51,958 bases of DNA from Mycobacterium sp. UM_CSW (GTDB lineage: Bacteria > Actinomycetota > Actinomycetes > Mycobacteriales > Mycobacteriaceae), in contig NZ_AUWQ01000058.1 in the NCBI RefSeq assembly GCF_000455205.1, positions 1-51,958 on the forward strand, in the 5' to 3' direction. Shown in pieces: positions 29,301 to 37,935 of the stretch. The notes beneath the pieces are model-generated. The model saw only the letters and a program-made list of their open reading frames with translations, ran no database searches and was not told the origin of the DNA. Position numbers and translations under genes: made by a program. Numbering within the stretch: the stretch's first letter is position 1; every line of letters starts with the position of its first letter.

Positions 29301-30263
29301 GTGGCCATTGCAGGGGAGTGCGCCGACCCACCCGAGGTCAGAAAGCGGATTCTCGTCACCGGCGCCCCCCGATCGGGCACGACCTGGACCGGCCGAATGA
29401 TCGCCCACGCGCCGGGAATGGGTTATATCCACGAGCCCTTCACTCCGGAAAACGGCGATTTGTGCGGCTTCGCCAATCCCATCAGGGCGAAATTCCAGTA
29501 CATAACGGACGAGAATTCTCACCGATTCTCGAGATATCTTGATGACCTGGTTGATTTCAAATACCCGCTGCGAACAAATTTCCTGCACTCCAGGAGCGTG
29601 CGCGAAGCGGGACGAAGCCTCTTGGCCTTTGCCAATCTTTCCACGCACCGGATAAGAAAAGACACGGCGGTCATGAAAGATCCGCACGCCGTGTTTTCCG
29701 CGCCCTGGTTGGCCCGCCAGTTCGGCATGAACGTGGTGGTCATGATCCGGCATCCCGCGGCGCTGTGCTCCAGCCTGAAGATTCTGAATTGGAAATTCGA
29801 CTTCAACCACTTCCTGCGTCAGCCGCAACTGATGCGCGAGACCCGGTTGGCGGACTTCGAATCGGAGATTCGTTATTTCGCCGAGCATGAGCAGGAAATC
29901 ATCCCGGTAGGCGCTCTCCTATGGAACTGCATATACGCAGTGATCGACGAGTATCGCACGCGTCATCCGGGGTGGTTGTTCCTCAAGCACGAAGAATTGT
30001 CCCTGGACCCCGTGGGCAGTTTTCGGAAAATCTATGCGACGCTCGGCCTGGAATTCACGGCCGGCGTCCACGCAGCGATCGAGTCAAGCTCGGGTGAACA
30101 GAACCCTTCCGAACCGGAGCGGGGCGACGAATTCAGCATCAGACGCAACAGCAAAGTGAATGTCTCAAACTGGAAGAGCCGGCTCAGCGACCGCGAAATT
30201 CTCGCCATCAAAGAGCGAACAAGCGAGGTATCGACGCTGTTCTATTCGGACCTCGAGTGGTGA
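29301..30263 (+). CDS. PAPS-dependent sulfotransferase-family protein
   Basis: 320 residues. The 5'-phosphosulfate loop is VTGAPRSGTTW (residues 19-29), and the 3'-phosphate site is VVVMIRHP (145-152) with Ser-Ser close by (CSSL). No signal peptide or membrane helix is seen, so it acts in the cytoplasm. It would transfer sulfate from PAPS to a hydroxyl, and position between PKS and NRPS suggests a lipopeptide, its sugars or lipid as acceptor. The start is GTG 29301; the ribosome binding site is weak. Codon choice looks AT-richer (more AAT, ATT, AAA, TTT) than in the PKS and NRPS genes, which may mean separate acquisition. The 102-base gap after the PKS holds no clear terminator. Confidence 0.82.
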   Translation: MAIAGECADPPEVRKRILVTGAPRSGTTWTGRMIAHAPGMGYIHEPFTPENGDLCGFANPIRAKFQYITDENSHRFSRYLDDLVDFKYPLRTNFLHSRSVREAGRSLLAFANLSTHRIRKDTAVMKDPHAVFSAPWLARQFGMNVVVMIRHPAALCSSLKILNWKFDFNHFLRQPQLMRETRLADFESEIRYFAEHEQEIIPVGALLWNCIYAVIDEYRTRHPGWLFLKHEELSLDPVGSFRKIYATLGLEFTAGVHAAIESSSGEQNPSEPERGDEFSIRRNSKVNVSNWKSRLSDREILAIKERTSEVSTLFYSDLEW

Positions 30264-30277
30264 TGTCTGCCCGGAGG

Positions 30278-31144
30278 CTAGGCGGCTTCGGTGCGTAGTT
30301 GGGATCTCAGGATCCGGTACTCCAACAGGCCGGCGCGCATCTGCTCGTAGATGGCGGAGCCCGGCAGCGCGAGGAAGTTCGCGACGCGGGCATTTCCGTC
30401 GCCGTAGACCTGGGCCCAGGTGTCGCTGGCCTGGTCGCGCGAGGCCAGCACGTTCGCCGTAATGTCCCGGTCGTTTTCGGTGACGAAGCCCGAGCGCTTC
30501 AACCGCATCCGCACCTGGTCCCAGTCCTCGGGGCTCAAGAAGTCGGTGTGTAGGAACCATCCGCCGGGCCGGCTGATCCTGCGCACCTCACCCAGGAATT
30601 TCGGCAGGTTGCCGTACGAGTGCGAGGACTCGATGTTGACGATGGCATCGCACGACGCGTCGGGGAGGGGGACATTCAGTGCGTCGCCGACCATGAAGTT
30701 GATCGGACGCTTGACGTGCGTCTTGCTGCAGAACGCGATGGCTTCGGAGGACATGTCGATGCCGATCACCTGGGCGTTGAACTTCTCCGCCACCAGTGCG
30801 GCGTTGCCGCCGCGGCCACATCCGATTTCGACGACGGTGCGGTCGTTGAGGTCGACCGACCCGATGACTTCGAACACCAGCCGGACCGAGTTGGCGTTGA
30901 AGGTTCCCGGGCGAATGGTGAACGCGGATTCGTCGTTGGATCCCATCGGGGCGTAGCCGTAATTGAGGAAGAACGATGAATCGGCGACCCCGGCGTCCTC
31001 GAGGCGCCGGCTGAGCAAATTATAAAAGCTTTTCCACCCGCCGGCGGTCGTGGACAGCAGGTCGTCAGCGAGGTGCTCCGACATTGCAACCGATGAATTA
31101 TCCTTCGATTCAACCTGCGCCGAAGATTCGCTATGGCTGTCCAT
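30278..31144 (-). CDS. Class I SAM methyltransferase, Rv2952/GPL fatty-acid methyltransferase-like
   Basis: 288 residues. The SAM site VVEIGCGRGGN (residues 104-114), then IGIDMS and NIESSHSY, follow the pattern of Rv2952 (phenolphthiotriol methyltransferase) and of the methyltransferase that acts on the 3-hydroxyl of GPL fatty acids. O-methylation of the PKS-derived hydroxyl is therefore a reasonable proposal. The sequence upstream of ATG 31144 has no good ribosome binding site; the first 20 residues are Ser-rich and could be absent if translation starts at the internal Met21 (MSEHLAD). It converges on the sulfotransferase with a 14-base gap and faces the long AT-rich region before mbtH. Confidence 0.8.
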   Translation of the reverse strand: MDSHSESSAQVESKDNSSVAMSEHLADDLLSTTAGGWKSFYNLLSRRLEDAGVADSSFFLNYGYAPMGSNDESAFTIRPGTFNANSVRLVFEVIGSVDLNDRTVVEIGCGRGGNAALVAEKFNAQVIGIDMSSEAIAFCSKTHVKRPINFMVGDALNVPLPDASCDAIVNIESSHSYGNLPKFLGEVRRISRPGGWFLHTDFLSPEDWDQVRMRLKRSGFVTENDRDITANVLASRDQASDTWAQVYGDGNARVANFLALPGSAIYEQMRAGLLEYRILRSQLRTEAA

Positions 31145-31876
31145 TTATTTCGCCCCAACCAGCTCTAATTTGTGGATATTTTGATTTCGAATACACACTG
31201 TTCGCGCCACTCAATCAGGTTGGATGCTACACGACCGGCTCGCGTCTGGTGAGAGCTCAACCCGGACGGGTTAACGTCATAAATTCATCTGGTCCGGACG
31301 CCTCCAATTCGCCCCGGCCGGCGCCGCCGGCTCATCGGTCAGGTCGCCCTGGCATGGCTGCTTTCGCCGTTCGAAGGGCGCCCGAGGGCCGCGGGCGTTG
31401 CCGGGCAGCCGGCACGGTCTCGCCGAGGCGACGCGCCGCAGTTTCCGCCACCTAATACATATCGTGTGCGGGCGACGCCGAGCGAGGGTCGCGGCGCCTC
31501 GCGCGGGCAGGGCGGTGTGGCCCGATGGCGAAACCGGTTCCCGGTTACTTTGACCCCCCGGCGGATCTCCCGGTGCCGCTCCGGGCCGGGGCCATGTCGA
31601 CGACGGAGGCCACCGCGTCGGCGTCCTCGCGCTCGTCACGCCAGTCGCCGCAGGTCGCGGCAGGGGCGCACGGACCCATGCCGCACCGCAGACCACCGAT
31701 CGGCAAGCGCCCGGTAAAACCGTACCTTTAGTTTGTCTAGGCAAGATTCCGGATGCGATGGCGTTAGTAGATCCCGGCCGCCGCAAATTCCACGAAGGCT
31801 TAGACAAGCTCTGTGGGCCTCCAGTATGGTTTAGAACTTGTTATACCCATGTCCAGTTAGACGGTCTGGAGACGCG
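31145..31876. other. Long intergenic region before the MbtH/NRPS operon
   Basis: About 730 bases without a supported gene. The first 70 or so bases after the methyltransferase start are markedly AT-rich for this genome (TTTGTGGATATTTTGATTTC), a possible Lsr2/H-NS-type binding zone. A 68-codon ORF at 31525-31731 has no ribosome binding site or recognisable motif. Near 31735-31807, TTGTCTA and TAGACAA form an inverted pair about 60 bases apart. The last 54 bases are the promoter block shared with the PKS. This is probably a large regulatory leader; I see no RNA gene or mobile element in it. Confidence 0.5.
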
Positions 31877-31944
31877 GTGAGCACTAATCCGTTCGACGAC
31901 GACGACGGCAGTTTTTTCGTCTTGGTCAACGACGAGGAACAACA
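31823..31944 (+). repeat. Duplicated mbtH promoter and 5' coding segment, copy at the intact gene
   Basis: Counterpart of 18058-18179. The segment starts AGTATGGT and runs into the coding sequence for VNDEEQ. Because the rest of mbtH continues intact here, this copy is the likely source and the one before the PKS the derivative. Confidence 0.8.
31832..31845. promoter_or_regulatory. KstR-like operator palindrome before mbtH-NRPS
   Basis: TAGAACTTGTTATA, identical to the copy before the PKS and a full match to TnnAACnnGTTnnA. It ends 31 bases before the mbtH GTG start, close to where a promoter should be. Identity to the PKS copy may partly reflect recent duplication. Confidence 0.45.
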
Positions 31945-32107
31945 CAGCCTGTGGCCGGCGTTCGCCGATGTTCCGGCCGGCTGGCGGGTGGTGTACGGCG
32001 AAGCGGACCGCGCAGCGTGCCTGGACTACATCGAACAGAACTGGACCGATATACGGCCGAAAACTCTGCGCGAAAGGTTAGCGGCGGGACAGGGGTTTGA
32101 TAGGTAA
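31877..32107 (+). CDS. MbtH-like protein, NRPS adenylation-domain partner
   Basis: 76 residues. MbtH-like proteins bind NRPS adenylation domains and are needed for their folding or activity. The family hallmarks are present: NPFDD at the N terminus, [10 protein letters not shown] (18-27), GW with Trp36, and NWTDIRP (55-61). GTG 31877 follows GGAGACGCGG; the open frame starts further upstream at 31838 but inside the shared promoter block. The stop is five bases before the NRPS 1 start, so the two are surely co-transcribed. It likely serves all four A domains of both synthetases. Confidence 0.93.
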   Translation: MSTNPFDDDDGSFFVLVNDEEQHSLWPAFADVPAGWRVVYGEADRAACLDYIEQNWTDIRPKTLRERLAAGQGFDR

Positions 32108-32112
32108 TCCGG

Positions 32113-35100
32113 ATGGAACTTGATGACCGGGCTCTCCCGCTGACGCGGGGACAGCTGGACATTTGGCTCGCGCAAGAAACGGGTCACTCCGGCACGGAGT
32201 GGCAGCTTGGCGTGCTTGTCCGATTCGACGGCACCGTAGACCGCGAATTGCTTCAGCGGGCGATCCGCCATGTGATGCGGGAGGCCGAACCGGCCAGAGC
32301 CGCAGTATTCGAGGTGGACGGCCAGGTCTTTCAAAGGGCGATCGATTACCCGGACCTCGAAGTGGCCTTCCACGACCTGAGCGACACCCGCCATCCGGTG
32401 CAGGAAGCCCGTCGAATGGCATTGTCGATCCAACAGACACCAATGCCCCCGGCCGGACCGCTTTTCAATTTCACGTTATTTCAAACATGGTCCGATGAAT
32501 TCTATTTGTTCGGGTGCTTCCATCACATAATCGTGGACGGTACCGGAATCACGCTTATCGCGAATCGAATTGCGACCGTGTACGCCGCGATTGTTGCAAA
32601 CGCAACCATTCCGCCCGCGTTCTTCGGCTCGTTGCCGGACTTGGTGCGTTGCGAGTCGGAGTACGAAGCGTCCCCCGATTACCGGGACGATCAGGACTAC
32701 TGGACGGCGAACCTGCCCCCGGAAAGCCGACCGCACAACGGGTTCCTCCCGGCCGCCGATGAGGGAGAGCGGTCCGCGCCTTCCGCGCCGGTTCGCCTGG
32801 ACCCGGCCGTTCTGCGACGAGTTCAGGAGTTGTCCGACGAGTGGAAGGTGCCGCGCTCGTCGGTCATCACCGCGGCATGTGCGCTGTTGGTGCGCGGGTG
32901 GTGCGCCGAGGGCTCGGAGGTGGTCCTCGAGTTTCCGGTCAGCAGGCGCGTGCGTCCGGAGTCCAAGACGCTGCCGGGGATGGTCTCCGGGGTGGTGCCG
33001 CTGGTGTTGAGCGTTTCGCCGCAATCCACCGTCGCCGGCTTCTGTGAGTATCTCGATGCGCGAATCCGGGAGGCGCTGGAGCATCAGCGGTTCCCGGTGC
33101 ACGCCCTGGAGCGCAAGGCCGGTCAGGGGCGGTCGGCCAATCGGGTGAGCGTCAATTTCATGCCGTCGAAGATGACCATGGACTTCGCCGGCGTCGCGGC
33201 GTCGGCGTCCTTCACCAACCCCGTTCAGGTGGGCGCGTTCGCGTTGATGTTCTCCGGCGGCGGGGACCAGATCTTCCTCAGCACGGCGGGCACCGACAGC
33301 CCATTGGCGAATTTCGACGTCGCCGAATTGGCGAAGCGCCTGGGCCGGGTGCTGGTCGCGATGACCGCCGACCCGGGGCGGCGGATCTCGTCGATGGATT
33401 TGTTCGATGCCGCGGAGCTGGACGGGCTGGACGGGTGGGGCAACCGGGCGGTGTTGAGCCAACCAGCGCCCGCTTCGCAGTCGATTCCGGCGATGTTCGC
33501 CGCGCAGGCCGCGCGCGCCCCGGAGGCGGTGGCGATCACGTTCGGGGACTCGTCGTGGACCTACCGCGAGGTCGAGGAGGCCGCTGACCGGTTGGCGCAC
33601 GTGCTGGCCGGCCACGGGGTGGGCCCGGGGCGGCGGGTCGCGCTGCTGCTGGAGCGCTCGGCCGAAGCGATCGTGGCGATCCTGGCGGTGCTCAAGACCG
33701 GCGCGGCGTACGTGCCGATCGACCCGGCGGTGCCGGCGGCCCGAATCGAGTTCATGCTCGACGACGCCGCGCCGACCGCGGCGATCACCGCCGCCGGCCT
33801 GGTCGAGCGGCTCGGCGGGCGCGATCTGCTGATCATCGACGTCGCTCAGCTCGCCGACCCCGCCGTCGGCCCCCAACCCGGCACGGCGCTGCCGGTGCCG
33901 GAGCCGGACAACGTCGCCTACCTCATCTACACGTCGGGGACGACCGGCGTCCCCAAGGGCGTGGCCATCACCCACCACAACGTCACCCGGCTGCTGGAGT
34001 CCCTGGACGTCGAGCTGGCCCCCGGGCAGGTGTGGTCGCAGTGGCACTCGCTGGCATTCGACGTCTCGGTCTGCGAGATCTGGGGTGCGCTGCTGTCCGG
34101 CGGGCGCCTGGTGGTGGTTCCCGAGTCGGTGGCGCGGTCGCCCGAGGATTTCCATGCCCTGCTCGTCAAAGAACGGGTCGAAGTCCTGAGCCAGACCCCG
34201 TCGGCGTTTTATGCGCTGCAAACCGCGGACGCGCTCGCGCGCGAGCTCGGACGTCAGCTGCAACTGCGGGCGGTGATCTTCGCCGGTGAGGCACTGGAGC
34301 CGCAGCGGTTGCGGACCTGGCTGGACAACCATCCGGAATCGCCGCGGCTGCTCAACCTGTACGGCACCACCGAGACGACGGTGCACGCCTCGTTCCGGGA
34401 GATCTTCCCCGACGACGTCGACAGCCCCCTCAGCCCCATCGGCGTGCCGTTGGGCCGGTACGCCTTCTTCGTCCTCGACGCGTGGATGCGGCAGGTGCCG
34501 GCCGGGGTGGTCGGTGAGTTGTACGTGGCCGGCGGCGCCGCCGGGTGCGGGTACTGGCGGCGGCCGGGCTTGACGTCGACGCGGTTTGTCGCGTGCCCGT
34601 TCGGGCCGCCCGGTACCCGCATGTATCGGACCGGGGACCTGGCGTGGTGGGGCGCCGACGGGCAGCTGCGGTATGTGGGTCGGGCCGACGAGCAGGTCAA
34701 AATCCGCGGCTTCCGCATCGAGCTGGGCGAGGTTCAAGCCGCGCTCGCCGGCCTGGACGGGGTCGAGCAGGCCGTCGTGATCGCGCGCGAGGACCGCCCC
34801 GGCGACAAGCGCCTGGTGGGGTATGTGACCGGAACCGTCGAGCCGGCCTCGTTTGCAGCGTCAGCGCGCGCCGCGCTGGCCGAGCGGCTGCCGGCCTACA
34901 TGGTGCCGGCCGCGGTGGTGGTGATCGACGCGGTCCCCCTGACGGTCAACGGCAAGCTGGACAAGCGGGCCCTGCCGGCGCCCGAGTACCAGGACGTCGA
35001 TCGCTACCGGGCCCCGGGCAACGCGGTCGAGGAGATCCTGGCCGACATCTACGCGCAGGTGCTCGGGTTGGAGCGCGTCGGGGTGGATGAGTCGTTCTTC

Positions 35101-36678
35101 GAGCTCGGCGGCGACAGCATCTTGTCGATGCAGGTGGTGGCGCGTGCGCGGGCCGCCGGGGTGGTGTGCCGACCGCGGGACATATTCGTCGAGCAAACCG
35201 TGGCCCAGCTGGCCCGGGTGGCCGAAGTCGCCACCGGTGGCGCCGGCGCGAGCGACGAGGGCCTCGGTCCGGTGGTCGCGACGCCGATCATGCGCTGGCT
35301 GCGCGGCGTCGCGGGGCCGGTCGACCAGTTCAACCAGACCGTGTTGGTTCAGGCGCCCGCCGGAGCGACCGAGGCCGACGTGGTGGCGGTCTTGCAGGCC
35401 GTGCTGGATCGCCACGCCACGCTGCGGCTGCGGGTCGACGGCGACGGCAACGACGGCTGGTCGCTGACGGTGCCCGAGGCCGGCTCGGTGGACGCCCGTG
35501 GGTGCCTGCGCGCGGTGCCGGCCTTGTCCGACGAGGCGGTGATCGAGGCGCGCTCGCGGCTGGACCCGGCCGCCGGGATGATGCTGAGCGCGCTGTGGGT
35601 GCCCGACACCGGGCAGTTGATGTTGATCGTTCATCACCTGGCGGTGGACGGGGTGTCGTGGCGGATCCTGCTGGAGGACCTCAACATCGCCTGGGCCCAG
35701 CATCGCGGCGGGCAGCAGTTGGTGCTGCCGGCGCCCGGAACGTCGTTTGCGCACTGGTCGTCGCTGCTGGCCGAGCATGCCCGCAGCCCTGAGGTGGTGG
35801 CGCAGGCCGACGCCTGGCGGCGGATCGCGGCGGTGCCCGCGGCGCTGCCGGCGGTGCGCCCCGAGGTGGACACCTACCAGACCGCGGGCAGCCTGTCGGC
35901 GCAGCTGGATGCCGAGACCACCCGCGCGGTGCTCGACGAGGTGCCGGCGGCGTTTCATGCCGGGGTGCAGGACATCCTGTTGATCGCGTTCGCCTTGGCG
36001 GTGGCGGAATTCGTGGGCAGCGCTGCCGCGCCGATCGTCATCGACGTGGAGGGTCACGGGCGCCAGGAGGACCTGGCCCCCGATGTCGACCTGTCCCGCA
36101 CGGTCGGCTGGTTCACCACAAAATACCCGGTTTCGGTCTCGGTCGGAGGGCTGGAGTGGGCGCGGGTGGTGGCCGGTGACGCGGGGCTGGGGACGGTCGT
36201 CAAAGACGCCAAAGAGCAGCTTCGCGCGCTGCCGGACGGCTTGACCTACGGTCTGTTGCGCTACCTGAACGGCGATGTCGAGTTGCCCCCGTCCGACCCG
36301 CCGATCGGGTTCAACTATCTGGGACGGCTCGGCGGGCCGGCCGAGGCGTCCGACGACGTGTGGCGGCTCGGTCACGACGGGTGGTCGGTCACCGACGTCG
36401 CCGCGGCCATCCCCATGCCGCTGATGCACACCGTGGAGCTCAACGCCAGCACGGTCGACGCCGACACCGGCCCGCAGCTGCACGCCCGCTGGACGTGGGC
36501 GCCCTCGACCCTGAATCACGCGCAGGTCAGCCGGCTGAGCCGGTTGTGGTTCGACGCGTTGGCCGGCATCTGCGCGCACGTGCGCGGCGGCGGGGGCGGG
36601 TTGACGCCCTCCGACATCGCGGCCGGCCTGAGTCAGCAACAAATCGACGACCTTCAGCGGCAATATGCGGATAGCTGA
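32113..36678 (+). CDS. Nonribosomal peptide synthetase 1, one module (C-A-T-E), lipo-initiating
   Basis: 1521 residues. The C domain at the very start (HHIIVDG 137-143) has no upstream module, so it should acylate the first amino acid with the fatty chain. A domain about 457-960: [11 protein letters not shown] (606-616), A4 region FDVSVCE with Asp650. T domain GGDSI with Ser1002. E domain about 1055-1470: HHLAVDG (1174-1180), EGHGR and RTVGWFTT, so residue 1 should be D. The hand-read specificity code is D-V-C-Q-I-A-L-V-H-K, not one I can assign; DV..L shows slight likeness to Ser codes. Its end overlaps NRPS 2 by 14 bases. The C terminus resembles the donor side of an E-to-C subunit junction. 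Confidence 0.94.
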   Translation: MELDDRALPLTRGQLDIWLAQETGHSGTEWQLGVLVRFDGTVDRELLQRAIRHVMREAEPARAAVFEVDGQVFQRAIDYPDLEVAFHDLSDTRHPVQEARRMALSIQQTPMPPAGPLFNFTLFQTWSDEFYLFGCFHHIIVDGTGITLIANRIATVYAAIVANATIPPAFFGSLPDLVRCESEYEASPDYRDDQDYWTANLPPESRPHNGFLPAADEGERSAPSAPVRLDPAVLRRVQELSDEWKVPRSSVITAACALLVRGWCAEGSEVVLEFPVSRRVRPESKTLPGMVSGVVPLVLSVSPQSTVAGFCEYLDARIREALEHQRFPVHALERKAGQGRSANRVSVNFMPSKMTMDFAGVAASASFTNPVQVGAFALMFSGGGDQIFLSTAGTDSPLANFDVAELAKRLGRVLVAMTADPGRRISSMDLFDAAELDGLDGWGNRAVLSQPAPASQSIPAMFAAQAARAPEAVAITFGDSSWTYREVEEAADRLAHVLAGHGVGPGRRVALLLERSAEAIVAILAVLKTGAAYVPIDPAVPAARIEFMLDDAAPTAAITAAGLVERLGGRDLLIIDVAQLADPAVGPQPGTALPVPEPDNVAYLIYTSGTTGVPKGVAITHHNVTRLLESLDVELAPGQVWSQWHSLAFDVSVCEIWGALLSGGRLVVVPESVARSPEDFHALLVKERVEVLSQTPSAFYALQTADALARELGRQLQLRAVIFAGEALEPQRLRTWLDNHPESPRLLNLYGTTETTVHASFREIFPDDVDSPLSPIGVPLGRYAFFVLDAWMRQVPAGVVGELYVAGGAAGCGYWRRPGLTSTRFVACPFGPPGTRMYRTGDLAWWGADGQLRYVGRADEQVKIRGFRIELGEVQAALAGLDGVEQAVVIAREDRPGDKRLVGYVTGTVEPASFAASARAALAERLPAYMVPAAVVVIDAVPLTVNGKLDKRALPAPEYQDVDRYRAPGNAVEEILADIYAQVLGLERVGVDESFFELGGDSILSMQVVARARAAGVVCRPRDIFVEQTVAQLARVAEVATGGAGASDEGLGPVVATPIMRWLRGVAGPVDQFNQTVLVQAPAGATEADVVAVLQAVLDRHATLRLRVDGDGNDGWSLTVPEAGSVDARGCLRAVPALSDEAVIEARSRLDPAAGMMLSALWVPDTGQLMLIVHHLAVDGVSWRILLEDLNIAWAQHRGGQQLVLPAPGTSFAHWSSLLAEHARSPEVVAQADAWRRIAAVPAALPAVRPEVDTYQTAGSLSAQLDAETTRAVLDEVPAAFHAGVQDILLIAFALAVAEFVGSAAAPIVIDVEGHGRQEDLAPDVDLSRTVGWFTTKYPVSVSVGGLEWARVVAGDAGLGTVVKDAKEQLRALPDGLTYGLLRYLNGDVELPPSDPPIGFNYLGRLGGPAEASDDVWRLGHDGWSVTDVAAAIPMPLMHTVELNASTVDADTGPQLHARWTWAPSTLNHAQVSRLSRLWFDALAGICAHVRGGGGGLTPSDIAAGLSQQQIDDLQRQYADS

Positions 36679-37935
36679 CGTATTGCCACTGACCCCCCTA
36701 CAGCAGGGGCTGTGGTTCCATGCCATCACCGCCCAGGGCGGCGACGACATCTATTCGGTGCAGCTGGAGATCGCGCTGAGTGGTCCGCTCGATCAGGACC
36801 GCCTGCGCGACGCCGTGCTCGCGGTGGTCACCCGCCATCCCAACCTCGCGGCCCGGTTCTCCGACAAGTTCGACCAGCCGGTGCAGATCATCCCGGCCGA
36901 TCCCGTGGTGCCGTGGCGCTACGTCGACCTGCGCGGGGGCCGCCCGGACACCGACGAGCAGATCCGCGAGGTGTGCGCCGCCGAACGCGCGGCGGTCTGC
37001 AATCTCACCAATCAGCCGGCCTTCCGCGCGGCTCTCATCGGCATCGGCGAAGATCAGCACCGGCTGGTGCTGACCAACCACCACATCGTGATGGACGGCT
37101 GGTCGCTGCCGATCCTGCTGGGTGAGCTGTTCGCCAGCTATCACGGGCGGTGGCTGCCGGCGGCGGCGAAATATCGCAGCTTCGTGACCTGGCTGACGAG
37201 CCGCGACCTAGATGCCGCCCGCGAAGCCTGGCGCGAAGCGCTGGCCGGATTCGACACCCCCACGCTGATAGGCCCGCCGGGCCGGTTGGGCCTGGGGCCG
37301 CGCGGCGTGGCGTCGTTCCAGGTGCCCGAGCAGACCACGCTGGCGTTGGGCGAGCTGGCGCGCTCCAGCCACACCACCGTCAGCACCGTGGTGCAGGCCG
37401 CCTGGGCCCAGCTGCTGATGTGGCTGACCGGCCGCCACGACGTCACCTTCGGCACCACGGTCTCGGGGAGGCCGCCCGAGGTGCCCGGCGCCGACACGAT
37501 GGTGGGCTTGTTCATCAACACCGTGCCGGTGCGGGCGAGCATCACCGCGAACACCACCACCGCCGACCTGCTCGATCAACTGCAAAACGCCTACCAGCAC
37601 ACGCTCGACCACCAGCACCTGGCGCTCAGCGAGCTGCACCGGATCACCGGCCAGGACCAGCTGTTCGACACCATGTTCGTCTACGAGAACTACCCGCTCG
37701 ACGCGGCCGCGTTGTCGGGCGGCCAAGGTGACCAAGGCTTGGCCATCACCGATTTCACCCACCGCGAGTACAACCACTACCCGCTCGCCGTCCAGGCCAT
37801 GCCCGGCACGGAAATGGGTCTGCGCGTCGAATTCGACACCGACGTGTTCGACGCGGCCGACATCGAAACGCTGATCGAGCGGTTCAAGCGGGTGCTGGCG
37901 GCGATGACGGCCGATCCGGGTCGGCGGTTGTCGTC
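34981..37935 (+). repeat. Duplicated T-E-C segment, copy 1 (spans the NRPS 1/NRPS 2 boundary)
   Basis: From the end of the A domain ([12 protein letters not shown]) through the T and E domains of NRPS 1 into the first C domain of NRPS 2, the protein sequence closely matches 45957-48910. Nearly identical stretches include [20 protein letters not shown] and [12 protein letters not shown]. This suggests duplication of a whole T-E-C block within the cluster. Confidence 0.7.

Noticed and set aside
31525-31731. 68-codon ORF in the mbtH upstream region
   Set aside because: No ribosome binding site, composition dominated by Ser, Arg and Pro, and nothing recognisable in it.
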